DNA from: an uncultured Wenzhouxiangella sp.
GTDB taxonomy: Bacteria > Pseudomonadota > Gammaproteobacteria > Xanthomonadales > Wenzhouxiangellaceae
Reading direction: 5' to 3'
DNA: 22,308 nt
NCBI GenBank assembly: GCA_937876395.1
Contig: CALEIM010000140.1
Coordinates: forward strand, 1-22,308
The translations under genes were made by a program, and so were the position numbers. The notes under the pieces are model-generated. The model had not been told where the DNA came from and did no database searches. It was given only the letters and a program-made list of their open reading frames with translations. Shown piece by piece: positions 7,436 through 15,233 of this stretch (position 1 is the first letter of the stretch; each line of letters opens with the position of its first letter).

Positions 7436-7466
7436 TTGCTGCGGGCAGAAAATCGCTGCGTATAAT
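7436..7466 (+). promoter_or_regulatory. Candidate promoter of the serine hydrolase gene
   Basis: A perfect TATAAT lies at 7461-7466, 33 bases before the ATG at 7500. The best -35 is TTGCTG at 7436-7441 with a long 19-base spacer, so the -35 assignment is weak. The position and the consensus -10 support a real start near 7473. Confidence 0.5.
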
Positions 7467-7499
7467 GGCCCGCTTGTGAACCCGGAATCTGCTTGAGCC

Positions 7500-8708
7500 A
7501 TGCTCCGAACCCTGACCCTTGTGCTGACCTTGATCGCTGCGCCGCTGCAGGCTTCAAGCCTGGCGAGCGGCGATCTTGATCCGGCCCGGATTGATCAGGA
7601 GTTTCGTGCCCTGCTGGCGACGCAGAGCGTGCCGGGTGCGGCCTGGGCGATTGTGCGCGGCGGGCAAATTGAACATGTGGCCGGGTTTGGCGTGCGCCGC
7701 GTCGGCAGCACCCAGCCGGTCACCGCAACGACTGTATTCCGGCTCGCCTCGGTTTCCAAAACCTTTGCTGCCCAGCTGACCGCCCAGCTGGTGGCTGAAG
7801 GCCGGCTGCACTGGAATGATCCGGTGCGGCAGTTTGTCCCGGAGTTCACTCTGGCCCGACCCGAGCATGCCCGCGCCCTGACCCTCGAACACCTGCTCGG
7901 CCAGTCCGTCGGCGTGGTGCCCAACGCCTACGACAATCTGCTCAACGCGGGACGCAGCCTCGATGAGATTCTGCCGCGCTTCAGCGTGGTCGAATCGGTG
8001 TGCGCACCCGGTCAGTGCTACACCTATCAGAACGTGATGTTTTCTCTGGTCGAGTCGGCCATCGAAAAAAGCACCAGCCGGCGCTACGATGAACTGCTCA
8101 AGGAGCGGCTGTTCGAGCCGCTGGACATGCGCCAGGCCTCGGTGGGCCTGTCCGGCTATGAAGCCACGGCAGATCGGGCTGCCCCGCATGTCCGGGTCAA
8201 GCGGCTGCGCTGGCTGCCAACCGAAGTCAACGAAAATTACTACCGGGTTGCTCCGGCCGCCGGTGTCAACGCCAGCGCGCTTGACCTTGGCCACTGGCTG
8301 GTCGCGCAGCTCGGTTACCGCCCCGACATCATCGCACCGGCCCAGCTTGATGAGCTGACCCGCAAGCGGGTGCGCACCAGCCGAGAACTGCGCCGCAAGG
8401 GCTGGCGTGATTTTCTCAGCGACGCCCACTACGGTCTGGGCTGGCGGATCTACAGTGTTGACGGGCAGGAGCTGGTCACTCACAGCGGCTGGGTCAGCGG
8501 TTTTGTTGCCCAGGTTGCCTATTCACCCGCGCACGACACCGGCCTGGCGCTGCTGCTCAACGCTGAAAGCGGCGTCATCAACGATCTGTCACTGCATTTC
8601 TGGAAGCAGGTCTTTGCCAATGAGCCCCCGCTCAGCGCCAGTGCGCCGGACCGGGCAACAAACCGGGCAACAACTGGGGCCGCAGCGGCGACCGTGCTGT
8701 CAGAGTAG
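7500..8708 (+). CDS. Exported serine hydrolase, class C beta-lactamase / penicillin-binding-protein-like
   Basis: A 402-residue protein with an N-terminal signal peptide (LTLVLTLIAAPLQASS) and the beta-lactamase/transpeptidase-like fold motifs in order. These are SVSK (nucleophile S84, base K87), YQN (Y176-N178, the YxN motif) and HSG (328-330, in place of KTG). The family includes AmpC, D-alanyl-D-alanine carboxypeptidases and esterases such as EstB. An HSG third motif is common in the esterase/peptidase members, so antibiotic resistance should not be assumed. The product is probably periplasmic. The ATG at 7500 sits just downstream of a good -10 box; the ribosome site is weak. It is convergent with osmC, separated by 48 bases that contain a short tandem repeat. 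The last ~25 residues are low-complexity Ala/Thr. Confidence 0.88.
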   Translation: MLRTLTLVLTLIAAPLQASSLASGDLDPARIDQEFRALLATQSVPGAAWAIVRGGQIEHVAGFGVRRVGSTQPVTATTVFRLASVSKTFAAQLTAQLVAEGRLHWNDPVRQFVPEFTLARPEHARALTLEHLLGQSVGVVPNAYDNLLNAGRSLDEILPRFSVVESVCAPGQCYTYQNVMFSLVESAIEKSTSRRYDELLKERLFEPLDMRQASVGLSGYEATADRAAPHVRVKRLRWLPTEVNENYYRVAPAAGVNASALDLGHWLVAQLGYRPDIIAPAQLDELTRKRVRTSRELRRKGWRDFLSDAHYGLGWRIYSVDGQELVTHSGWVSGFVAQVAYSPAHDTGLALLLNAESGVINDLSLHFWKQVFANEPPLSASAPDRATNRATTGAAAATVLSE

Positions 8709-8732
8709 CAGCCAGGCTCAGGCCGATCTCAG

Positions 8733-8773
8733 CTTTCTGAGGTCAACTTTCTGAGGTCAACTTTCTGATTTCA
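8733..8773. repeat. 14-bp tandem repeat over the osmC 3' end
   Basis: CTTTCTGAGGTCAA occurs at 8733-8746 and 8747-8760, followed by a partial third copy (CTTTCTGATTTCA, 8761-8773). It lies between the convergent serine hydrolase and osmC stops and includes the osmC stop codon (8757-8759 on minus). Each full unit carries the same in-frame-type stop, so changes in copy number would leave OsmC unaltered. Confidence 0.75.
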
Positions 8774-9191
8774 GCTTCGCATCCAGCTTGATGTCCACCC
8801 GGGCCAGCGCCTTCGACACCGGACAACCTTTGGCGGCTGCGTCAGCGTGGGTCTGAAACTCCTTGCTGTCCAGACCGGGCACAACCGCTTCGCAGACCAG
8901 TTCGATCTGGCTGATTGATGGGCCATCGTCACCCATCGACAGATGAACTTTTGCCTCAGTCTCGACGGAATCTGGACGATGACCGGCGCTGGCCAGGATA
9001 TTGGACAGAGCCATCGAGAAACAGCCGGCGTGGGCGGCTGCAATCAGCTCCTCGGGGTTGGAGCCGCTACCGTTCTCAAAGCGTGAAGAAAATGAATACG
9101 GCCCCTGCCAGGCACCGCTGCCCAGGCTCATCTGTCCTTGACCGGATTTGAGATCACCCTGCCAGCGGGCGGTTGATTTGCGTACGCTCAT
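8757..9191 (-). CDS. osmC: OsmC family peroxiredoxin
   Basis: A 144-residue cytosolic thiol peroxidase of the OsmC/Ohr family, which reduces organic hydroperoxides with two cysteines. The reactive C57 lies in AAAHAGCFSMAL and the resolving C123 in KGCPVSKAL. The NPEELI motif and the SRFENG arginine (R37) complete the active-site set. Length and the N-terminal WQGDLKSGQG pattern fit OsmC better than Ohr. The start ATG (9191-9189) has an excellent AAGGAGA ribosome site seven to eight bases upstream. It lies 77 bases downstream of the TRAP large permease on the same strand and may have its own promoter. Members are often induced by osmotic or stationary-phase stress, but no control site is clear here. 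Confidence 0.95.
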   Translation of the reverse strand: MSVRKSTARWQGDLKSGQGQMSLGSGAWQGPYSFSSRFENGSGSNPEELIAAAHAGCFSMALSNILASAGHRPDSVETEAKVHLSMGDDGPSISQIELVCEAVVPGLDSKEFQTHADAAAKGCPVSKALARVDIKLDAKLKSES

Positions 9192-9268
9192 CGTAATGTC
9201 TCCTTGGATGGTTGGTGAAGCGAGATTCTATTCTACGCCCCGGTCAAGATCTTTGAGAGCCTTCTCGG

Positions 9269-10600
9269 CTACCGCATCAGCTCGGGCAAAAACAGCGAGA
9301 TCTGCGGAAACACGATCAGCAGGGCGGTGATGACCAGCAGGATGAACACGAACGGCGGGGTGCCGGCAATTACCTCCAGATAGGGTCTTCGGAAAATCGC
9401 CACAGCGGTAAAAATATCGCAGCCAAAAGGTGGCGTTGCCGATCCAATAGCCGCCTGCAGCACGACGATGACGCCAACGTGAACCGGATCAAGCCCGGCG
9501 GCGGCCGCCGCCGGAGCGAAAATCGGCGTCAAGATCAAAATGACCACGATCGGGTCTACGAACATGCAGCCGATGAAATAAGCCAGCGCAATCAAAACCA
9601 TGATCTTCAGGGGCTGCTCGGCTGCACTAAGCGCAAGATCACCGAGCAGCAGCTCCGGAATCTGGGCAAACGACACGACCCAGGAAAAACCCATGCCCGC
9701 AGCCACCAGGATGAACACCACGGCCGTGATCATGCCGGTCGACAGGGCAATGCCGGGCAGGTCCACCAGACGAACCTTGCGATAGACCAGCATTTCGAGC
9801 AGCAGGGCATAGGCTACCGACATCGAGGCGGCCTCGGTCGGGCTGAACACGCCACCGTAAATCCCGCCAACAACGATCACCGGAAAGCCGAAGGCGAGAA
9901 ACGCGCGTCGCACGGCCACACCGCACTCGGCCCAGCTAGCCGGCTCGCCGGCCGGCATCTTCTTCACGACCGCCCGGATATAGACGTACAGGGCGAACAG
10001 CACCATGATCAGCAGGCCAGGCAGAATGCCGGCAATAAACAGCTCGCCGACCGAAGTCCCGGAGGCCACGCCGTAGATGATCATACCGATCGACGGCGGA
10101 ATCAGCAGGGCGATATCGCTGCTGTTGATGATCAGGGCAATCGAGAAGCGGTCGCTGTAGCCGGCTTCGAGCAGCCTGGATCGTAGCGGTTTGCCGACGG
10201 CAACCACGGTCGCCTGGGTGGAGCCGGAAACGGCACCAAACAAGGTGCAGGAAACGGCCGTGCTCACCGCCAGACCGCCGCGGACATGGCCCACGAACGT
10301 GCTGACCAGATCAAGCAGTCGATTGGCCGTGTGGCCCTTGATCATGATATCGGCGGCCAGAATGAACATTGGTACGGCAACCAACACACTTTGCTCCACC
10401 CCGCCGATCATCTGCTGAACCAGCAGGGACGGTTCCAGCGACGGGAAGCTGGCGAACATCAACACCATGGCACCGACCATGAGCGGCACCATCATGGGAA
10501 AGCCGAGCAACAGCAGCACGATCATGACCACCCCGGCCACCGCTACCACTTGGGTACCGGAGGCTGCGGTCAGCCCGATCCAGGCGAAAAACTCAGCCAT
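9269..10600 (-). CDS. dctM: TRAP transporter large permease (DctM subunit)
   Basis: A 443-residue inner-membrane protein, the ion-driven transport subunit of a tripartite TRAP importer. It has about twelve hydrophobic segments starting with VVAVAGVVMIVLLLLGFPM. Family signature stretches include SVLVAVPMFILAADIM, GAVSGSTQATVVAVGKPL and LLIPPSIGMIIYG. The ATG at 10600 is chosen over an in-frame one 39 bases upstream because MAEFFAWIG begins directly before the first membrane helix. The start overlaps the dctQ stop by eight bases (ATGGCTGA), so translation is probably coupled. It works with DctQ and the divergent DctP. The family imports mainly carboxylates and related acids with sodium; the substrate cannot be read from this subunit. 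Confidence 0.93.
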   Translation of the reverse strand: MAEFFAWIGLTAASGTQVVAVAGVVMIVLLLLGFPMMVPLMVGAMVLMFASFPSLEPSLLVQQMIGGVEQSVLVAVPMFILAADIMIKGHTANRLLDLVSTFVGHVRGGLAVSTAVSCTLFGAVSGSTQATVVAVGKPLRSRLLEAGYSDRFSIALIINSSDIALLIPPSIGMIIYGVASGTSVGELFIAGILPGLLIMVLFALYVYIRAVVKKMPAGEPASWAECGVAVRRAFLAFGFPVIVVGGIYGGVFSPTEAASMSVAYALLLEMLVYRKVRLVDLPGIALSTGMITAVVFILVAAGMGFSWVVSFAQIPELLLGDLALSAAEQPLKIMVLIALAYFIGCMFVDPIVVILILTPIFAPAAAAAGLDPVHVGVIVVLQAAIGSATPPFGCDIFTAVAIFRRPYLEVIAGTPPFVFILLVITALLIVFPQISLFLPELMR

Positions 10601-11486
10601 CCGGCCGTCCCCGGTTCGGCTCCGGTTCAACATCGGCACCCATTGACGCCGCCAGCCCCAGGGCTTCGGCCTCGCTTTGGTACTCGTCGAGCTGATACCA
10701 GCTCAGGTAGTTGTCGCGACTGATCAGGTTGCGCACGGCGGCCAGCAGAAACTGGAAACCACCAAGCAGAAAGCCCAGCGGCACGACCATGTAAATCAGG
10801 TAGACCGGCAGTCCGGTCGAGGGAGTGATCCGGCAGCGGCCGGTGCGATTGTCAACCAGTTCAACGAACAAACCGAACAGTAGCGCTCCGATCACCAGCG
10901 CCGCGGCCAGACCGGCCAGCAGCACCAGGTTACGCTTGAGCGGCCCCAGGCGCGCAATGGCCGGCCAGCCTTTCTCGGCGGCGAGACGGATCAGATGACC
11001 GGCCAGCACCATCAACCCCAGAGCCAGCGGTACGCCCAGCCACAGCGGCAACTGGGCGAAGGTTTCGGGAAGGATTCGACAGCTGCGACGAGTCGCCTGG
11101 ACATAGTCCCAGGCCCAGCCGGCGAGCGCGAACAGGAGTACCGAAGTGATCAAGCCAACCACCGTCAGCAGCACCTTGCGGGCCACTTTGGGCAGCAGAT
11201 CGTGAATCGCCGAGACGCGGATATGACGTGCCTCGCGAGCGCCAATGCCGATCCCCATGAAGGTCACCACGACCAAAAGCATCTGGGTGATGTCGTGGGC
11301 ATACTGCAGGCTGATGCCGAGGGTGTTGCGCGACACCACATTGGCGATACTCACGATCGCCATGACGGCGATACCGCCGGCCAGAATGAACCGTTCAAAC
11401 CAGTCCAGGCCAAGATCGAGCCAGTTGAAGGGCCGCTGCAGCAGGCGCTGCGCCGGCCGCGGCAAAGGTGGCGGCAAATCGCTCAC
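10593..11486 (-). CDS. dctQ: TRAP transporter small permease (DctQ subunit), enlarged
   Basis: A 297-residue membrane protein, well above the ~160-200 residues usual for DctQ. The family motif REARHIRVSAIHDLLP follows helix 2. I see six hydrophobic segments (about residues 33-52, 66-84, 105-128, 146-168, 186-209, 228-254) instead of the normal four. The extra two look like a repeat. Residues 104-172 and 184-256 share the order helix, basic loop with CRI-x-P-x-T (C136, C218), LP, helix. The C-terminal tail beyond about 257 is charged and cytosolic. Its stop overlaps the dctM start. The ribosome site before ATG 11486 is weak. The role is to bridge or stabilise DctM in the transporter. Confidence 0.88.
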   Translation of the reverse strand: MSDLPPPLPRPAQRLLQRPFNWLDLGLDWFERFILAGGIAVMAIVSIANVVSRNTLGISLQYAHDITQMLLVVVTFMGIGIGAREARHIRVSAIHDLLPKVARKVLLTVVGLITSVLLFALAGWAWDYVQATRRSCRILPETFAQLPLWLGVPLALGLMVLAGHLIRLAAEKGWPAIARLGPLKRNLVLLAGLAAALVIGALLFGLFVELVDNRTGRCRITPSTGLPVYLIYMVVPLGFLLGGFQFLLAAVRNLISRDNYLSWYQLDEYQSEAEALGLAASMGADVEPEPNRGRPDG

Positions 11487-11634
11487 GACAGCCCGCGTGG
11501 TAAGGGCTTGGAGTTTGGCATCCCGGATCCTTTACGCTCATTCCAACGCGCCACCATTCTACACACTTCAAATCGGGGGCCTGAGCCGGAGCTGCGTGTT
11601 AAGGTCGGAGCTCACTGATTTTTCGGGAACAAAC

Positions 11635-12714
11635 GTGAGCTGCAAAAACCCTCAATCGATCACCTGGAATGCAATTTTGAACCGGACCGGATTCCTGCTT
11701 GTCGCCCTGCTGCTGAGCGCCTGTTCGGACAATGGACCGAGCGAGTCGGCCGCGCCACCAGGCGAGGTGTGGAGATTCGCTATCGAAGAAGTCGAGGGCA
11801 GCGTTCAAGACAGCTACGCGCGGGAATTCAAGCGCCTGATCGAGCAGCGCAGCGACGGCCGAATCGAAGTGGCCGTCTATCCCTACGGCACGCTGGGCAC
11901 ATCTTCGCAGTTGACCGAACTGGCTCAGAGCGGTGCCGTTGAGCTGATTTTTGCCTCGGCCGGCCATCTGGCCGACCTGATTCCCGAGGTTGGCCTGTTT
12001 ACCCTGCACTTCGTCTTTTCCGAGCAGGACGAGATCAACCGTGCCGCACTTTCCGATCCGGCACTGCACGCGCTGCTGCAGCCGCTCTACCGTGACGAAG
12101 ACCTTGAGCTGCTTGATGTCGTTCCCGAAGGCTGGATGGTCTGGAGCGGCAACAGGGCCTTGCGCAGCCCAAGCGACTTCAGCAACTTCAAGATCCGCAC
12201 GATGACCTCGCCGATTCTGGTTGAATCCTACCGCGCCTACGGCGCCAGCCCCACGCCGCTGCCCTATTCGGAAGTCTACAGCGGCCTCCAGCTCGGCCAG
12301 ATCGACGGCCAGGTCAACCCGATTTTTGCGATCGAGGAAATGAGTTTTTACGAGGAACAGGCGGTGCTGACTTCTGCCCGGCACGCCCAGTTTGTCGCCA
12401 CCGTGGTCGCCAGTCAGCGCTGGTTTGATTCGCTCAATGCCGAAGATCAGCGCATGGTCCAGGAAGTGCGCGATGAGCTGGTCGAATGGATCGATTCGGT
12501 CCAGATTGAGCTCAACGAAGCGCGTCTGGAGCAGATTCTGGATGCCGGCGGCACCGAATGGGTCGAACTGAGCGAGGCGGAGCGTGAAGTCTTCCGCAAC
12601 GCCAGCCTGAGCGTTCGAGAACACTACGTCGAGCGCAGTGGCGAAACCGGCCGGCGCCTGCTCGAAACCTTGCTGGAGAGCATCGAGCGGGCCGCAGCCG
12701 AGCACGCACACTAG
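11635..12714 (+). CDS. dctP: TRAP transporter solute-binding protein (DctP family), lipoprotein
   Basis: About 359 residues. Signal region NRTGFLLVALLLSAC has a lipobox with Cys at residue 30, so the protein is probably membrane-anchored in the periplasm. The DctP fold is shown by AREFKRLIEQRSDGRIEVAVYPYGTLG. It is also shown by FKIRTMTSPILVESYRAYGA with the conserved ligand-binding Arg, and by TPLPYSEVYSGLQLGQIDGQ. The start is uncertain: GTG at 11635 after CGGGAA, or TTG at 11677 directly before the signal peptide; both keep the lipobox. It is transcribed divergently from dctQM across 148 bases, unlike the usual dctPQM order. The substrate is unknown; the family binds mostly organic acids. 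A GGCCG/CGGCC hairpin at 12721-12734 follows the stop but lacks a T-run. Confidence 0.92.
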   Translation: MSCKNPQSITWNAILNRTGFLLVALLLSACSDNGPSESAAPPGEVWRFAIEEVEGSVQDSYAREFKRLIEQRSDGRIEVAVYPYGTLGTSSQLTELAQSGAVELIFASAGHLADLIPEVGLFTLHFVFSEQDEINRAALSDPALHALLQPLYRDEDLELLDVVPEGWMVWSGNRALRSPSDFSNFKIRTMTSPILVESYRAYGASPTPLPYSEVYSGLQLGQIDGQVNPIFAIEEMSFYEEQAVLTSARHAQFVATVVASQRWFDSLNAEDQRMVQEVRDELVEWIDSVQIELNEARLEQILDAGGTEWVELSEAEREVFRNASLSVREHYVERSGETGRRLLETLLESIERAAAEHAH

Positions 12715-12739
12715 CTGTAAGGCCGGGTTCGGCCGCTCC

Positions 12740-13009
12740 TCAGCGTAGCTGACTGTCCTTGCTGCCGCGCCGGTTGTAGCCGCTGAACTCGCGCTGCTCG
12801 GCCTGATCAAGCTCCTGCCGACAGTTCACGCACAATCGTACGCCAGGCACGGCGATGCGGCGCGCTTCGGGAATAACCTCGCCGCATTCTTCGCAGTCGC
12901 GCCGGCTCTCGCCGCTCGAAATCCGGCTGCGCACCCGCGCCAGCCCGTCCTCAATCGTGCTGTCAATCTGGTCCTGCACCGCCTCATCACGTGCCCAACC
13001 ACCGGCCAT
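12740..13009 (-). CDS. Small DksA/TraR-type C4 zinc finger protein
   Basis: An 89-residue protein with a CEEC (C39, C42) and CVNC (C60, C63) zinc finger separated by 17 residues, the DksA/TraR C-terminal module. A short acidic/amphipathic helix (DEAVQDQIDSTIEDGLARVR) replaces the long coiled coil of DksA. It resembles small proteins such as E. coli YbiI and probably binds RNA polymerase at the secondary channel or acts as a zinc protein; neither has been shown here. The start ATG 13009 has CGGAGAA upstream. It is convergent with dctP (25-base gap) and upstream of no same-strand gene, so it may be the last gene of the run after pepQ and the methyltransferase. A complete DksA homologue lies at 18274-18708. 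Confidence 0.85.
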   Translation of the reverse strand: MAGGWARDEAVQDQIDSTIEDGLARVRSRISSGESRRDCEECGEVIPEARRIAVPGVRLCVNCRQELDQAEQREFSGYNRRGSKDSQLR

Positions 13010-13084
13010 GCCTGTTCTCCGGAATCTCTATGCATCACACAAAGAAATGCCGTCTGCGGCCGCCGATTGCAAGTCGGCCACAAA

Positions 13085-13747
13085 TTACTGCTTGTGTACC
13101 AGAGTCAGGCCGTCGCCGATGGGCACCAGGACAACATCAATTTCTTCGCGGTCACGCACATAGGCGTTGAAAGCGCGAATGGCCTGGGTGTCTTCGTCAT
13201 CCACGGAGCCATCGACGACCCGACCACCCCACAGGGTGTTGTCGATCAGAATCAGGCCGCCGGGTCGAACCAGTTCATGGCAGCGCTCGAAGTAATCGAT
13301 ATAGCCTGTCTTGTCAGCGTCAATGAAGGCCAGATCAAAGGTTTCCTCCAGGCCTGAGGCCAAAAGCTCGTCGAGGGTATTCACGGCCGGTCCGAGCTCA
13401 AGCAGGATGCGATCGGCCAGCCCGGCCCGCTGCCAGTAGTGCTGGGCGATATCGGTCCACTCCTGGCTGATGTCACAGGCAATGGTTCGCCCGTCCTCGG
13501 GCATCGCCAGCGTCACGGCCAGGGCGCTGTATCCGGTGAAAGTGCCGATCTCGATATAGCGCTTGGCGCCGATCAAGCGCGCCAGCAGGGCCATGAACTG
13601 GCCCTGTTCGGGCGCGATCTGCATGTTGCTTTGCGCCAGCGTCGCCGTTTCAGCACGCAGTTCGTCCAGCAGGGGGTGTCCAGCCGTTGAGTGTTCGACA
13701 AGATAGGCCTGCAAGCGCTCGTCAAGACCGATGGACTGTCTGGACAT
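13085..13747 (-). CDS. SAM-dependent O-methyltransferase, class I (caffeoyl-CoA/catechol OMT type)
   Basis: A 220-residue cytosolic methyltransferase of the metal-dependent O-methyltransferase_3 family. SAM-binding motif I is YIEIGTFTGYSAL (residues 64-76). The metal and substrate block is FIDADKTGY (D143, D145, K146), and IDNTLWGG (168-175) supplies a further metal ligand (N170). The N-terminal MQIAPEQGQF matches the family's substrate-side lid. Length is normal. It lies 88 bases downstream of pepQ on the same strand, and its own promoter in the gap is not evident. Family members methylate catechols or caffeoyl-CoA-like hydroxyls, and the native bacterial substrate is usually unknown. Confidence 0.92.
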   Translation of the reverse strand: MSRQSIGLDERLQAYLVEHSTAGHPLLDELRAETATLAQSNMQIAPEQGQFMALLARLIGAKRYIEIGTFTGYSALAVTLAMPEDGRTIACDISQEWTDIAQHYWQRAGLADRILLELGPAVNTLDELLASGLEETFDLAFIDADKTGYIDYFERCHELVRPGGLILIDNTLWGGRVVDGSVDDEDTQAIRAFNAYVRDREEIDVVLVPIGDGLTLVHKQ

Positions 13748-13835
13748 GATATTACCGCCTGTGTTTTTGGATAAAGGGTGTGGAGAGTGATCTGGAAAGC
13801 CATTCTGCCGACCTTGAGGCCGGCTGGCAAGCGAC

Positions 13836-15164
13836 TTACCGCTGCAGGTCGTAGAACGCCTGGCGGGTGAAGTTGATCGGCTCGGCCTCGCTGACCAGAA
13901 CGTTGTCTTCTATACGAATACCGCCGTACGGAATCAGACGCTCGATGGCCTGCCAGTCAACACACGAGGCGTGTTCGCTGGCGCGCAGCCGGTCCATGAA
14001 CGACGGAATGAAGTACAGCCCGGGCTCGATCGTCACGACATTCCCTACCTCAAGCCGACGCGTCAGGCGCAGCGCCGGGAAGCGGGACGGCGGCGGCATG
14101 GGCTGGCCGGTCGCATCCTTCAGGCCGGCCACGTCATGCACCTGCACGCCGAGGAAATGGCCGAGTCCGTGCGGCAAAAAATGCCCGCTCACTCCCGTTT
14201 CGACCTGATCTTCCGGCGCCATACGCACGATGCCGGCCTGTTCAAGCACGGCCGCAACGGCGCGATGGGCGGCCAGATGCAGCTCGACAAAATCTGCGCC
14301 GGCCCGGACCTGATCGACCAGACGAAGCTGGGCGCTGTCCATGGCCTCGATCAGCGCGCCGAACTCACGATGCGTATCCAGCGTCCAGCTTCGCGTGATG
14401 TCGGCGGCATAGCCGCGCCAGTCGGCGCCAGCGTCGATCAGAAAGCTGTGACGGGCCTGCGGCTGCCGGACGGAGCGATACTGGTAATGAAGCACAGCGG
14501 CGTGGTCGTTGAGCGCAACGATGCTGTTGTAGGGCAGCGTGTCCTGATCCATGCCCATGGCCGCCAGATAGGCCAGGTGGATTTCGAGCTCGCTTGCGCC
14601 ACGCTGGAACGTCTCGGCCGCGGCCAGATGGCCGGCGACGGCCAGACGATTGGCCCGTTCGATGCAGCTGCGCTCGAAGGCGGTCTTGCGGGTGCGCATC
14701 TCGTCGAGCCGCCACAAAAGCTCGGGCGGATTGAGATCGGCGCCGTCGAGCAGATCACCGAGCGCGCTCGGCTCGCCGATTACGGCCAGAGCGCGCTGTT
14801 GTGCGAAACACGGCTCCCAGGCGCTCGGCGAGCGAACAATTTCGATATCCAGGCTGTCGCTCAACCAGCCGGGCGGCGGCTCAGGCGGCATATGCCAGAA
14901 ATCGTCTGGCTGGCAATACCACAGACGCGGCCTGGAACCGACCCGCAGCTCCAGCAGGCTGTCGGCGACAAACGGCAGCGGCGCCAGGGACACGAACGGG
15001 CCGTGGGCACGAAACGGCGGGTGCTGGTCGTCAAACAGGCGATTTTCCGGCCGACCCGAATGAATCAACAGTCCGTCATAGCCGAGCTCACCAAGAATCT
15101 CGTCGATCCGGGCAGCGCGTTGTTCGAGGTGACGGGCGTACAGCAACGCATCGGACTTGGGCAT
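13836..15164 (-). CDS. pepQ: Xaa-Pro dipeptidase (prolidase)
   Basis: A 442-residue cytosolic metallopeptidase of family M24B that splits X-Pro dipeptides, almost the same length as E. coli PepQ (443). All five expected metal ligands are visible: D244 (FLIDAGADWRG), D255 (YAADITRSW), H336 (LPHGLGHFLG), E380 (TIEPGLYF) and E419 (GGIRIEDNVL). The N-terminal creatinase-like domain (about 1-160) precedes the pita-bread catalytic domain. ATG 15164 is kept because LYARHLEQRAARID fits the family N-terminus, though the ribosome site is weak. It is divergent from cysS with 69 bases between, where I cannot define promoters confidently. Confidence 0.95.
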   Translation of the reverse strand: MPKSDALLYARHLEQRAARIDEILGELGYDGLLIHSGRPENRLFDDQHPPFRAHGPFVSLAPLPFVADSLLELRVGSRPRLWYCQPDDFWHMPPEPPPGWLSDSLDIEIVRSPSAWEPCFAQQRALAVIGEPSALGDLLDGADLNPPELLWRLDEMRTRKTAFERSCIERANRLAVAGHLAAAETFQRGASELEIHLAYLAAMGMDQDTLPYNSIVALNDHAAVLHYQYRSVRQPQARHSFLIDAGADWRGYAADITRSWTLDTHREFGALIEAMDSAQLRLVDQVRAGADFVELHLAAHRAVAAVLEQAGIVRMAPEDQVETGVSGHFLPHGLGHFLGVQVHDVAGLKDATGQPMPPPSRFPALRLTRRLEVGNVVTIEPGLYFIPSFMDRLRASEHASCVDWQAIERLIPYGGIRIEDNVLVSEAEPINFTRQAFYDLQR

Positions 15165-15233
15165 GGGGACGGAGCCTTGATCAGTTAAAATTGGAAGCTG
15201 AATTTACTAGTGTACCCCGACCTTTGTCGAGCC

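Noticed and set aside
7554..8483. 309-codon frame antisense to the serine hydrolase
   Set aside because: The sense strand holds SxxK, YxN and HSG in order; the antisense product has no motif.
10601..10639. Earlier ATG for dctM
   Set aside because: It would add 13 charged residues inside dctQ; the eight-base ATGGCTGA overlap is the more usual arrangement.
9479..10723. His/Gln/Asp-rich frames on plus across dctM and dctQ
   Set aside because: Antisense readings of hydrophobic codons give such proteins; the minus strand encodes clear membrane subunits.
11599..12810. 403-codon open frame antisense to dctP
   Set aside because: dctP has a clear family match and lipobox; the antisense frame has none and shows shadow composition.
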